A stretch of 64,000 bases of DNA from Candidatus Vicinibacter affinis (GTDB lineage: Bacteria; Bacteroidota; Bacteroidia; Chitinophagales; Saprospiraceae), in NCBI GenBank assembly GCA_016714365.1, contig JADJNH010000005.1, positions 1,030,501 to 1,094,500 on the forward strand. The letters are read 5' to 3'. Each line of letters starts with the position of its first letter. Within the stretch, counting starts at the first letter, position 1. Shown piece after piece: positions 54,312 to 63,663 of the stretch. A program made the translations under genes and the position numbers. Below the pieces are notes generated by a model that was not told the origin of the DNA, did not search any database, and saw only the letters and a program-made list of their open reading frames with translations.

Positions 54312-55646
54312 TTGTTTAAGAAAACGGCCTATTATTCAATATTTGTATTGTTTATGTTTGGAATAAGAATGGACAATTGCGTTGGACAAGAAGATCCTGA
54401 TTGCACCTTTTTATTTACAAAAGCCCTATGTGTGGATGATGGGTTTCAAATTTGTGTAGAGTCCATCGGTCAGTTTCAGGGCACTCACTCTTGGACAGTG
54501 TCTGCCCCTGGCTTAGCTACACCAATCTATTCATCTCAGTCTAAATTTTGTGTCACACTAAGTTTGTCTGTCAATACTCTAGTGACATTTACACATATCA
54601 CAACACCAACTGCCGGAAGTCCTGATACTTGTATTAGAACCATAAGAATTGATGGCTGTGAAAGTAACTATTGCACATTTTTAGATCCAGACATTGCGGT
54701 AGATAGTTGTATTCATCTTTCGGTTGAAATTAATAATCCTACTGGCATTCAGTATGTCTGGACTTTTGGTGACAATACACCACCAATTCAATCAGATACA
54801 GATCACTTAACCCATACATATACATCTGGAGGTGTGTTTGAGGTGTGTATCATTACAGCAAATGCTCCAACTCAATATTACAGGACTTGTTGCTTTAATG
54901 TCAACATCGATCCTTGTGCTTGTTTTGAATTCAGCTGGAACCAATGCAGTACGCAAGCAAGAGAAGAATGTTGCTTTGAATTTGATGTAAATACTATTTT
55001 CGAAATCGATAGCATTCTTTGGGATTTTGGCGATGGCAAAGGTAATAAATGGTCTTACGATACAGTGGTCACCAGGGATTTTATTGGAAGTGGGCCTTAT
55101 TGGGTTTGTGCAAATTATTATGTGGGTGAGGGATCATTTACTTGTTGTGACAGTGTTTACTTGCCACCTTGCGATTGTTGTATGGATGCAGATTTTTCAT
55201 TTCAGGAATTGGAGAGTTCGCAACAATATCCTCCCTCATGTATGAAGTCAAAATATAAGGTGATTCCAAGTTGCAATTCCCCCGGCATGACGGTGCACAA
55301 GTGGGAATTTAGTGACGGGAATGTATATGAAGGTCAATACCCTAACCATGTGCCACCTGACCATTTTTTCACCAACTTTATAACTGAGGATGGAGAGATT
55401 TGCATCACGCATAAAGTGTATTGCGACACCATCCTTATGGATGAGGTTAAACATTGTAAAACCATTACACCTGGTGCCTATATCGGGCTTCCTCTGGCTA
55501 CTTTAAAAATGAGTGACTATCTTAGCAATCAACAAATGAATGTTTACCAGTTTATAAGCACCTATATGAACCATTCGACTGTACCGTTACTGATAGAGGG
55601 TAATCTGATAGTGGATATCAATGTAAGTTTTGGAACAGGTATTTAG
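54312..55646 (+). CDS. Secreted PKD-domain protein, N-terminal half of an amber-split gene
   Basis: A 444-residue frame starting at TTG (54312), giving a signal peptide LFKKTAYYSIFVLFMFGIRM...VGQ. Cys-rich PKD/SprB-like domains follow (VQYVWTFGDNTPP type, ILWDFGDGKGNKW, HKWEFSDGNVYEGQ). These beta-sandwich domains are common in T9SS surface proteins. The frame ends at TAG 55644-55646 in the context SFGTGI*NMAEGS and the next gene continues in the same frame, so the two were one ~1290-codon gene; TGG to TAG is the simplest cause. The upstream repeat may add a start. Confidence 0.7.
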   Translation: MFKKTAYYSIFVLFMFGIRMDNCVGQEDPDCTFLFTKALCVDDGFQICVESIGQFQGTHSWTVSAPGLATPIYSSQSKFCVTLSLSVNTLVTFTHITTPTAGSPDTCIRTIRIDGCESNYCTFLDPDIAVDSCIHLSVEINNPTGIQYVWTFGDNTPPIQSDTDHLTHTYTSGGVFEVCIITANAPTQYYRTCCFNVNIDPCACFEFSWNQCSTQAREECCFEFDVNTIFEIDSILWDFGDGKGNKWSYDTVVTRDFIGSGPYWVCANYYVGEGSFTCCDSVYLPPCDCCMDADFSFQELESSQQYPPSCMKSKYKVIPSCNSPGMTVHKWEFSDGNVYEGQYPNHVPPDHFFTNFITEDGEICITHKVYCDTILMDEVKHCKTITPGAYIGLPLATLKMSDYLSNQQMNVYQFISTYMNHSTVPLLIEGNLIVDINVSFGTGI

Positions 55647-55649
55647 AAT

Positions 55650-58184
55650 ATGGCGGAAGGGTCACTCATTACAGTAAATCAGGGCAAAAATTTTCATTTA
55701 AACGGAACTGTCCTTCAGACTGCTGCCAGATTGGGGATTCCTTTTATTAATTGTTGCAGGTGGCAAGGAATTCAGGCCTACCAGCAATCCTCTTTGGAAT
55801 GGACTGCGGCTGAAATTTGGGATGCATACAAGGCTTTGTACCTGCGTGGAGGAACAGGATCTACCAGAGGCGCGAAAATAAAGATGATTTCCTGCCGGTT
55901 TGAAGAAAATATTGATGGAATACACTTTGAACAATTTCATCGTATGAAAATAGAAGCTTTTCACGATAACTATATGAGAGGTTGTTGGTTAATCAACTGT
56001 GGAGAATTAAAATGCGGATGTGGAGATGGCACGGCCATTATTGTGGATCGCAATGATCATTTACAGTGGATGCCTAGCACAGGATCTGTCAATGAAATTG
56101 AAAATTTTAATACCGCCTTCAAGGTAACCAATGCCTCAGCCAGATTACGCAATTTTGATGTACACGACATCAAGTATATCGGAATCGATTACACTAAGGA
56201 CAACTCCCTTAAAAGGGACCTGAATATAGACTCTATCAAGTTTGAACATGTGCCTATAGCGGTACTTGATAAAATAAGTGGGGGTGCATCTCATACCCTG
56301 ACTGCAGTGGCCAGTGATCCTCTGTCCAGTATCTGGACCAATAACGTGCATAAAGCATTTGATATAAATGCAAGCCGAACAAAAATATTTGCAAACATTG
56401 AACATGTTCATCTTCACACAGACAATGGTCCGGAGAATTTTGGAGTCAAGGTACATCTTTCAGGTACCCTGAACAATGAGGTATATATTGCAAATAATGA
56501 GATTCAGACCAATGGGGGTGATCATACCATAGGGGTAAGCTTTACTGCGGATGCAGAAGGACCACAATCTGGATTCATAACCCACAATCGTATCTTAAAC
56601 AATGCCACAAACAATGGTGCCGGGATATTTGTACACAATTGGCATGGAACCCGAATTCAAAATGATACCATCACAACAAACAATCCTAAACCGGGTATTG
56701 ATATTTCTCACAGCCGCCAAAGTGTGATCACTTGTAATCGGGTACTAGAAGGTGGTAATGGCCTTTTGTTTGTGGATAATCCTGAAACTACTATAAGTGA
56801 TAATCTGTTTTACGACAATTCTAAGAGTTGTATTGAAACTCATGGAAATTGTAAGGGAGGTCAAGGAAGTATAATTCGTCGCAATAATTTTAATCTCAGT
56901 TCATCCAATAGTAATTATTATTATCCTTTAGCCATTACTGGCCCTCAAACGCACTCTCAATACAATTCCTGGACTGCACAAAACAATAATACAAATCAGA
57001 ATGGGGAAATAAAACATGAGTCATTTAATATACCAACTATTTTAGAGGATTGCAAATTTCTTGCGCCTTCAGGTAGTTCGCCAGGATCACAGCATCATCC
57101 TTATAGAACTATTGGCATGATTGTAGCTAGCGGACCAACAATGAGCTCACAGACTATTGTCTGCAATGCTGGACCTGTAATGCTGCAATCTGATACTTCA
57201 TCAGCCTATGGGTATGCGGCGATATTAGCAGACAGTGCTGGTTTGGATAGCATACCGGATGCACTCAGAACAGCATTGTTTCAATCCATTTATGCCGAAA
57301 TTTTACAATATCCACATTGGACTAGTCTATCGGATACATTGTCAGATTTTTACGATGCATTGGAAAATGAATACGTAGGTGAAAGTTCTGTGCTTTATAC
57401 TGATATTAACTCATATCTTTTGGAGATTGAAGTGCAACAGCTAGTATTTGATTCTTTGGATGTTTTACATTCTGGTGTAGTCGATTCCATGATCATTGTC
57501 GAAGAATTAATTGAAGTTGAAACGGATTTAGACACATTGGCTTTATATGAAATTCTTTTGGATTCTCTCCAAACTCAATTGACAGATCTGGAAGAAGCAA
57601 TAGGTAGTTATCGTTACTTATGTGATAGTTTGAATGCAGAAGCCATTGAAGCATTAGAAGTTTCAAACAATGCTTTGGATCCACAAAATGACGCAGAAGA
57701 ATACGACCAATGGGTCACCGAACAGAGACTGAAGTTGCTTAACGGTACTTCTCTTGATTCCACAGCCTTAGCAGAATTGATGGTTCTGGCGGCAATGTGT
57801 AGGGATAGTGCTGGAATTGCTGTCAATAATTCTCGAGGATTTACTTTAGCCTTGATAGACAAATACATTCCCTTATTCAATTGTGAAGAAGAAGAAGAAT
57901 TTGGAGGACAACAGCTTGGACTTAAACAATTTATTCCTGCGGGAATATATCCAAATCCATCTACAGGGATTGTTTTGATTGATAGTGATATAAATGTTGA
58001 AATCATTCAAAATGTGAGGATCTCCGATCTTTATGGTCGCCATCAGATTCACCGTCCAATTTTAAATAAACATGGATCTGTAGGTTTAGATTTCTCTTCA
58101 ATGTCAACAGGAATTTATATCGTTGAATTGCTTGATGGAAAAGGAAAAACCCTTTCTTCACAGCGCTTAATAATTCATAAATAA
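55650..58184 (+). CDS. Beta-helix T9SS cargo, C-terminal half of the amber-split gene
   Basis: An 844-residue frame in phase with the gene upstream; ATG at 55650 follows the TAG by one codon. Residues ~10-480 are a right-handed parallel beta-helix with NosD/pectate-lyase-like turns (NEVYIANNEIQTNGG, GFITHNRILNNATNNGAG, TRIQNDTITTNN, SVITCNRVLEGGNG). A helical Leu/Glu-rich stalk (~570-700) follows. Then EEEEEFGGQQLGLKQF introduces the type A sorting domain (YPNPSTGIVLIDSD ... STGIYIVELLDGKGKTLSSQRLIIHK). If translated alone it lacks a signal peptide and cannot be exported. A strong terminator follows. Confidence 0.75.
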   Translation: MAEGSLITVNQGKNFHLNGTVLQTAARLGIPFINCCRWQGIQAYQQSSLEWTAAEIWDAYKALYLRGGTGSTRGAKIKMISCRFEENIDGIHFEQFHRMKIEAFHDNYMRGCWLINCGELKCGCGDGTAIIVDRNDHLQWMPSTGSVNEIENFNTAFKVTNASARLRNFDVHDIKYIGIDYTKDNSLKRDLNIDSIKFEHVPIAVLDKISGGASHTLTAVASDPLSSIWTNNVHKAFDINASRTKIFANIEHVHLHTDNGPENFGVKVHLSGTLNNEVYIANNEIQTNGGDHTIGVSFTADAEGPQSGFITHNRILNNATNNGAGIFVHNWHGTRIQNDTITTNNPKPGIDISHSRQSVITCNRVLEGGNGLLFVDNPETTISDNLFYDNSKSCIETHGNCKGGQGSIIRRNNFNLSSSNSNYYYPLAITGPQTHSQYNSWTAQNNNTNQNGEIKHESFNIPTILEDCKFLAPSGSSPGSQHHPYRTIGMIVASGPTMSSQTIVCNAGPVMLQSDTSSAYGYAAILADSAGLDSIPDALRTALFQSIYAEILQYPHWTSLSDTLSDFYDALENEYVGESSVLYTDINSYLLEIEVQQLVFDSLDVLHSGVVDSMIIVEELIEVETDLDTLALYEILLDSLQTQLTDLEEAIGSYRYLCDSLNAEAIEALEVSNNALDPQNDAEEYDQWVTEQRLKLLNGTSLDSTALAELMVLAAMCRDSAGIAVNNSRGFTLALIDKYIPLFNCEEEEEFGGQQLGLKQFIPAGIYPNPSTGIVLIDSDINVEIIQNVRISDLYGRHQIHRPILNKHGSVGLDFSSMSTGIYIVELLDGKGKTLSSQRLIIHK

Positions 58185-58193
58185 ATTTTCTAT

Positions 58194-58235
58194 GACCCAC
58201 CCAACAACTTTGTAATTGGGTGGGTCAATTTTTTA
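58194..58235 (+). terminator. Rho-independent terminator
   Basis: GACCCACCCAA (58194-58204) pairs perfectly with TTGGGTGGGTC (58216-58226), then AATTTTTT. It closes the beta-helix gene. Confidence 0.85.
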
Positions 58236-58254
58236 CATACCATAAAACTTAATC

Positions 58255-60000
58255 ATGAGATTACTTATTATTACTCTCTTGTATTCATTCTCTTTTATTC
58301 ATGCTCAAATCCCTAAGTTTGACTGGATTATTCCCGAAGGGTATAAAAGTAATATAGGATATTTTCAGCTGACTACAGATGTAAATTCTAATACAATTGT
58401 TTCAATAGAATATTTACTTTCACCATTTGAGGTGTGTAATGAATCCCACAATTTAAATACAGAGCACACCGCAGTCATTTTTTTAATCAAGTATGATCCA
58501 CAAGGGCATTGTGTTTGGATGCATCAGTTAACGGATAATGTAACTGGTGTCATTGATGCCGGATTATTTTTATCTACCGATTTACAAGGAAATATTTTGA
58601 TAGCTGGTGCCCATCGGGGTAAGGTTTGGCTAGACTCAGAGAATTATATACAATCACCGGACGGAGTTGGTGAAGGGTTTGTCTCTAAATTAGATCCAAA
58701 TGGAAAACTACTTTGGTACAGATTAATAAAAAACGAAAATGGTAAATTTGGCAATGTCAGCGCAATTGGGGTAACATGTGATTTGGAAGGAAATACTTAC
58801 CTTTCAACTTGGCATTCCAATGGTCACTTAATTCTTGACAGTATACTTATAGAATACCGATCTAATGAAGGAGGTTTTAAAACCTCACTTCTAAAATTGG
58901 ACACTGAAGGAAATCTGTTATGGTATAAAAAATTTGAAGCTAATAGCAGTATTTTCCAAAATATCAAAGTTAACAGTTTACAACAGGTTGTTGTTGCCGG
59001 TTCCTTTTATGGTCGGGAATTATGGGTTGATCAATCTGTACTTTTAAATCGTGATACTTTTCAGCCTGATATTACACATGATGCTGTTCTGCTCGTACTA
59101 AATGAGAATGGAAATGTGGAGTATTTGCATTCCATAGGTGGACTTGGAACAGAATATATTTATCAATTGGAAATAGACAAGAAGAACAATATTTTCTTAG
59201 GAGGTTCTACTGGAAGCAAAGAATTTGAAATATTATCTAAAAAGATTTTCCGCCTTTCTTCAAGTAAACCAGGAATAAATTTCATTGCAAAAATTAAACC
59301 TGACTATCAATTGGAATGGCTTTATGAAGATCATGTTTTAGATTGGTATGGTATGTCATATTTTATTTTAAATAATAATCAGGATCTTTGGACATGCTGG
59401 AACCTTAATAAAGACAGCATTTATATCAACAACACACCTTTCGTCAGCCCTGGAAGTTCTTCACCTGATTTAATTTACATTCGTTTTACAAACCTAGGCA
59501 GTATTGATAAGGTCTTCCAACTCAATGGGAAAGGAAGAGAGGGAGCCATAGGGATTGGTCATTGCGGCCTTCATCCCGATGGAGGCTTGGTAATTAGTGG
59601 TAAGTTTACTTCAGACACTCTGTATTTCGGAGACTATGCATTACCTAAAGTTGCCAGAAAACAAATTGGAGACCAATACACATCTTCAGCTTTCATAGCA
59701 CGCATCTCTCCAGATGGGATGGTGGGATCTGAAGATTTGAGAAATCAAAAAAGTAGTTTGATTTCTATTCACCCAAACCCCACCAGAGATATAATACAGA
59801 TACATTTTGATGAGGATTTAGGTGCCGATGGCAGAGTAGAGATCCTGACATCTACTGGCACTTTGATGAAATCTCTGCGCATTGGTAAAGGATCTACATC
59901 TACTACTGTCGTTGTGCGTGCCTGGCCGGCAGGAGTTTATTTTGTGAGGTATCGAGATACTGAGGGAAGGAGTAGTGTGGAGCGAGTGGTGGTGGAGTAG
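58255..60000 (+). CDS. T9SS propeller-type cargo protein, copy 1
   Basis: A 581-residue exported protein (signal peptide ending FSFIHAQ). The body is repeated blades of the SBBP/NHL-like kind: VIFLIKYDPQGHCVWMHQL, FVSKLDPNGKLLWYRLI, LLKLDTEGNLLWYKKF and FIAKIKPDYQLEWLYE, separated by DxxGNxxxxG strands. The type A sorting domain starts SIHPNPTRDIIQIHF and ends PAGVYFVRYRDTEGRSSVERVVVE. It has the same length as the copy at 60593 and is homologous throughout. It ends in TAG, supporting TAG as a normal stop here. Function unknown. Confidence 0.8.
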   Translation: MRLLIITLLYSFSFIHAQIPKFDWIIPEGYKSNIGYFQLTTDVNSNTIVSIEYLLSPFEVCNESHNLNTEHTAVIFLIKYDPQGHCVWMHQLTDNVTGVIDAGLFLSTDLQGNILIAGAHRGKVWLDSENYIQSPDGVGEGFVSKLDPNGKLLWYRLIKNENGKFGNVSAIGVTCDLEGNTYLSTWHSNGHLILDSILIEYRSNEGGFKTSLLKLDTEGNLLWYKKFEANSSIFQNIKVNSLQQVVVAGSFYGRELWVDQSVLLNRDTFQPDITHDAVLLVLNENGNVEYLHSIGGLGTEYIYQLEIDKKNNIFLGGSTGSKEFEILSKKIFRLSSSKPGINFIAKIKPDYQLEWLYEDHVLDWYGMSYFILNNNQDLWTCWNLNKDSIYINNTPFVSPGSSSPDLIYIRFTNLGSIDKVFQLNGKGREGAIGIGHCGLHPDGGLVISGKFTSDTLYFGDYALPKVARKQIGDQYTSSAFIARISPDGMVGSEDLRNQKSSLISIHPNPTRDIIQIHFDEDLGADGRVEILTSTGTLMKSLRIGKGSTSTTVVVRAWPAGVYFVRYRDTEGRSSVERVVVE

Positions 60001-60075
60001 AGGATGCATGGTTGTTATTTTTAAATTTTGGATATTTGATATTTTCTTTATTTTTATTAGGAAAAATCATAGGCT

Positions 60076-60522
60076 ATGGTTCAAACAAAAAATTTAATTA
60101 GAGACTTAAATCAATTAGGGGGATTAGAAACATTTTGTAAAGGCAATATTCAGATTTTGCCTAGTTCAAATTCTTATAAAGAACAAGACAAGTACATTCC
60201 ATTATTCATTTGTGCAGAAGAAGAAGAAGAAGAAGAATTTGGAGGCCATCAGCTAGGACTAAAGCAATTCATTCCTGCTGGCATTTGTCCGAATCCATCA
60301 AAAGGGATTGTTTTGATTGAAAGCGATATAAATGCTGAACTTATACATAGTGTGAGGATCTCCGATCTTTATGGTCGCCATAAGGTTCACATAACTCAAT
60401 TCAGCAAAGAAGGCGCTGTAATTGTAGATTTTTCTGGCTTTTCTCCGGAGATCTATATAGTCGAGTTGATTGGTGAAAATGGCAATACCCTTTCTTCACA
60501 ACGATTGATTATTCACAAGTAA
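60076..60522 (+). CDS. Truncated duplicate of the beta-helix protein tail
   Basis: A 148-residue frame. From about residue 45 (DKYIPLFICAEEEEEEEFGG) it matches the last ~105 residues of the 55650-58184 product, including the sorting domain (CPNPSKGIVLIESD ... SSQRLIIHK). The first ~45 residues (MVQTKNLIRDLNQLGGL) are unrelated, with no signal peptide. It is most likely the left edge of a tandem duplication and not functional, although a fused frame could be translated. Confidence 0.65.
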   Translation: MVQTKNLIRDLNQLGGLETFCKGNIQILPSSNSYKEQDKYIPLFICAEEEEEEEFGGHQLGLKQFIPAGICPNPSKGIVLIESDINAELIHSVRISDLYGRHKVHITQFSKEGAVIVDFSGFSPEIYIVELIGENGNTLSSQRLIIHK

Positions 60523-60530
60523 ATTTTTAT

Positions 60531-60572
60531 GGCCCATCCAAAAAGCTTTTCTGCCGGGTGGGCCAATTTTTT
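60531..60572 (+). terminator. Rho-independent terminator (duplicate)
   Basis: GGCCCATCC (60531-60539) pairs with GGGTGGGCC (60556-60564) with one G-U pair, then AATTTTTT. It is the diverged counterpart of the terminator at 58194. Confidence 0.8.
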
Positions 60573-60592
60573 ATCCATAATAAAATTTAATC

Positions 60593-62338
60593 ATGAGATT
60601 ACTTTTATTTACCTTTTGGTTTTCATTCTTTTTTATTCATGCACAGGTTCCTAAGTTTGATTGGATTATTGCAGAAGGGCATAGGAGTACTATTGGTTTT
60701 TTTGAAGTTACTACCGATGTATTTTCTAATACCATTGCAGCTATCAATTTTGAGATTGCTCCTTTCGACATTTGCAATGAGAAATACAATCTGAATACAG
60801 AATATACCGATGTTCAGTTTTTAGTCAAATATAATTCAAATGGACATTGTGTATGGAAGCATCAACTATCAGACAATTTGACTGGGGTTCTTGATAGTAG
60901 AATTCATTTAACAAGTGACCCAAAAGGGAATATATTAATAAGTTCTTCATTCAGAGGTACCATTTGGCTAGATCCAGAACACTCGATTCAATCACCGGAT
61001 GGTGTAGGAGAAGCATTTGTAGCCAAACTGGATTCTAATGGAAAATTACTTTGGTATAAATTATTGAAAAACGAAATGGGTAAGTTAGGAGATGTGTGGG
61101 TAGGAGGAGTAACTACAGATAAAAGTGGGTTTACTTATTTAATATCCTATCATAGTTTTGGTCATTTACTCTTTGACGGTATCAAGATTGAGTATAAATC
61201 TCTGGTCGGATCATCAAAGTCTACATTTTTTAAACTTGATCCTGATGGAAATTTAAATTGGTTTAAAAAATTTGAGAGTTATGAAAATTTTATTGAGCAA
61301 GTAAAAATTAATAATGATCTGCAAATTGTATTGGCAGGATCCTTTACAGGGGTAGAATTAATAGTCGATCAGTTGGTATTGAAAAATCGAGATACTATAA
61401 GTTTTAATCGGACTAATGATGCGGTGTTGATGGTAATTGACAAAAATGGAAATTTACAATTTATCAAATCCATAGGAGGACTAGAAACGGATTATATTGA
61501 ACAAATGGCAATTGACAATGGGGGTAATATATTTATCGGTGGATCTAGTCGAAGCAAGGAAATAGAAATATTTTCAAAGAAGATTAAAAGCCTTCCAACC
61601 AGTCAATATGCTATCAATTTTCTCGCTAAGATAAATCCTAATTATGAGCTTGAATGGCTTTATGAAGATCATGTTCTTGGAATGTTTGGATTAAACTATA
61701 TTATACTTAACCAAAAACAAGAGCTATGGACTGCTTGGCAGCTTAATAGAGATACTATATATCTTAAAGGAATGCCTTATGTCAGTCCTGGTAATTCATC
61801 ACCTGATTTACTTTTCATTCGATTTAATAATAATGGCAATATGGAACAAGTTTTTCAACTGCAAGGTAAAGGTCGTGAGAACGCAGGGGGTTATGAATGT
61901 GGGGGTCTTCATCCCGATGGGGGTCTTGTTATAAGTGGCACTTTTACTTCAGACACTCTGTATTTCGGGGACTATGCATTACCTACAGTCGCAAGAAAAA
62001 AAGTAGGCGACCAATACACATCTTCAGCTTTCATAGCCCGTATCTCTCCTGATGGGATGGTGGGATCGAAAGATCTGAGAAATCAAGAAAGTAGTTTAAT
62101 TTCAATCCACCCCAACCCAGCACAAGATTTATTTCAGATTCAATTTGATGAAGATCTGAGAGTAGATGGCAGAGTAGAGATATTGACAACTACTGGCACT
62201 CTAATGAAATCAATAAATATCGGTAAAGGATCGACTTCTACTACTGTTGATGTGCGTGACTGGCCTGCGGGAGTTTATTTCGTAAGGTATCGAGATATAG
62301 AAGGAAGGAGCAGTGTGGAGAGGGTGGTGGTGGAGTAA
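60593..62338 (+). CDS. T9SS propeller-type cargo protein, copy 2
   Basis: A 581-residue paralogue of the product at 58255, equal in length, with the same signal peptide style (FFIHAQ), blade order (FLVKYNSNGHCVWKHQL, FVAKLDSNGKLLWYKLL, FFKLDPDGNLNWFKKF) and type A sorting tail (SIHPNPAQDLFQIQF ... SSVERVVVE). The tail is more conserved than the body, which hints at gene conversion or constraint by the sorting machinery. It ends with TAA where copy 1 has TAG. Confidence 0.8.
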   Translation: MRLLLFTFWFSFFFIHAQVPKFDWIIAEGHRSTIGFFEVTTDVFSNTIAAINFEIAPFDICNEKYNLNTEYTDVQFLVKYNSNGHCVWKHQLSDNLTGVLDSRIHLTSDPKGNILISSSFRGTIWLDPEHSIQSPDGVGEAFVAKLDSNGKLLWYKLLKNEMGKLGDVWVGGVTTDKSGFTYLISYHSFGHLLFDGIKIEYKSLVGSSKSTFFKLDPDGNLNWFKKFESYENFIEQVKINNDLQIVLAGSFTGVELIVDQLVLKNRDTISFNRTNDAVLMVIDKNGNLQFIKSIGGLETDYIEQMAIDNGGNIFIGGSSRSKEIEIFSKKIKSLPTSQYAINFLAKINPNYELEWLYEDHVLGMFGLNYIILNQKQELWTAWQLNRDTIYLKGMPYVSPGNSSPDLLFIRFNNNGNMEQVFQLQGKGRENAGGYECGGLHPDGGLVISGTFTSDTLYFGDYALPTVARKKVGDQYTSSAFIARISPDGMVGSKDLRNQESSLISIHPNPAQDLFQIQFDEDLRVDGRVEILTTTGTLMKSINIGKGSTSTTVDVRDWPAGVYFVRYRDIEGRSSVERVVVE

Positions 62339-62696
62339 AGGATGCATGGTTGTTTTATTCACTTAAAAATTTACTGATTATTAAACTTAGTATACTTAGG
62401 AATTGAATAACCAATTTATCTGCAAACCTTAAACCACTATTTTGATTCAAGGAATTTGAATTATTTATGAAACCGTCACCTAAGGAAATAAAAATATTTT
62501 GTTCCCCTATCAACCTAAATCAAACTAAATTGATAGCTCGCATTCTATAATAGAATCACTTTATCATCATTTTTCTATTTTATACAAAGCTAAATTTTAT
62601 AGTGACCATCGGCAAGGACCGGTTAGATGTACGGATGCGAAAAATTGTTGGATCATTCATTGTAGAATAATTACTGAAAAAGAACATAACCATTCC
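62339..62696. other. Intergenic region, nothing recognised
   Basis: About 360 AT-rich bases between convergent genes. The first 15 bases copy the sequence after copy 1 (AAGGATGCATGGTTGTT), marking the right edge of the tandem duplication. No clear terminator was found. Confidence 0.5.
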
Positions 62697-63623
62697 TCAT
62701 TCCTCCATCAGCGCATCGACTGCACTGTAAATATCCCCATATTTGAATCTGAATTTGTGTCGCATCAGACTTTCAGGAAGGACGTGATTATCCATGGTGA
62801 GCATGGTAGAAAATTCGCCCAGAAAAATTCTGAGCAAGATCGTTGGAATCCCAAAACTCAAACAAGATTTTGGTTGATAGGAGATTATTAGTTCGATGAT
62901 TTTTTTTAATTCAATCGGATACGGTGCGGTCAGATTTACAACCTTCTCTGTATCGTTCCCCTGAATGAGGAACAATACCGCCTGACATAAATCATCCATG
63001 TGAATCCAGGAATAAATTTGTTGCCCATCTCCAAACCAATTAAAGATTCTTAATTTTTTAGTGAGGAATAATTTTGGCCAGATGCCACCCTGGTTTGACA
63101 GCACCAGTCCTATTCTGATGCGGGTAAGACGGTCGCAATATTTCTCCAGAGTGCACGCCTCATATTCCCAATGATTTACGGTAGGCGCCAAAAAGCCGTA
63201 GAATCCCGGCATGGACTTTTCATACAATACTTCCCCAGGTTTGTGTCCGTAAATTCCAATGGCACTTGCATTCAAGATCAATGGTAGCCGTATGTCCAGT
63301 TCCTTCAGACAAGTTCTCAAGGCCTTGATGGCCTGCAACCTTGAAACCAAAATTTTCTTTTTACGTCCGCTGGTCCAGGGCCATTTCGCGATGCTTTCTC
63401 CGGCGAGATTGATCAGCATGGGTTTGTCCTCAAAAGCAGCAGGATCCACATATTCCTGATCCGGATTCCACAAAAAAATAGGGTAGGGTGGATTTTCCTT
63501 TTTCGTTCTGCTCAACCAACTGACCTTGTATCCTTCCTTTGTCAGTTCTTTACTCAGTGCGCGTCCTATCATGCCACTTCCGCCTGCAATAAGAATGTTC
63601 TTTGATTCTATGTCTGAAATCAT
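62697..63623 (-). CDS. TIGR01777 family NAD-dependent epimerase/reductase
   Basis: A 308-residue Rossmann-fold protein. The dinucleotide motif is ILIAGGSGMIGRAL (GxSGxIG). PMLINLAGESIA, LNASAIGIYGH (active-site region with Tyr), FLAPTVNHWEYEA, RIRIGLVLSNQGG, WIHMDDLCQAVLFLI and VVNLTAPYP are all typical of the TIGR01777/SDR39U1 group, followed by a DUF1731-like C-terminal region (FGIPTILLRIFLGEFSTMLTM). The substrate is not established. It diverges from the substrate-binding lipoprotein gene with 40 bases between starts. Confidence 0.9.
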   Translation of the reverse strand: MISDIESKNILIAGGSGMIGRALSKELTKEGYKVSWLSRTKKENPPYPIFLWNPDQEYVDPAAFEDKPMLINLAGESIAKWPWTSGRKKKILVSRLQAIKALRTCLKELDIRLPLILNASAIGIYGHKPGEVLYEKSMPGFYGFLAPTVNHWEYEACTLEKYCDRLTRIRIGLVLSNQGGIWPKLFLTKKLRIFNWFGDGQQIYSWIHMDDLCQAVLFLIQGNDTEKVVNLTAPYPIELKKIIELIISYQPKSCLSFGIPTILLRIFLGEFSTMLTMDNHVLPESLMRHKFRFKYGDIYSAVDALMEE

Positions 63624-63663
63624 GATTAAGCTTTACATTAGTGCGGTACAAACAATTCTCCCA

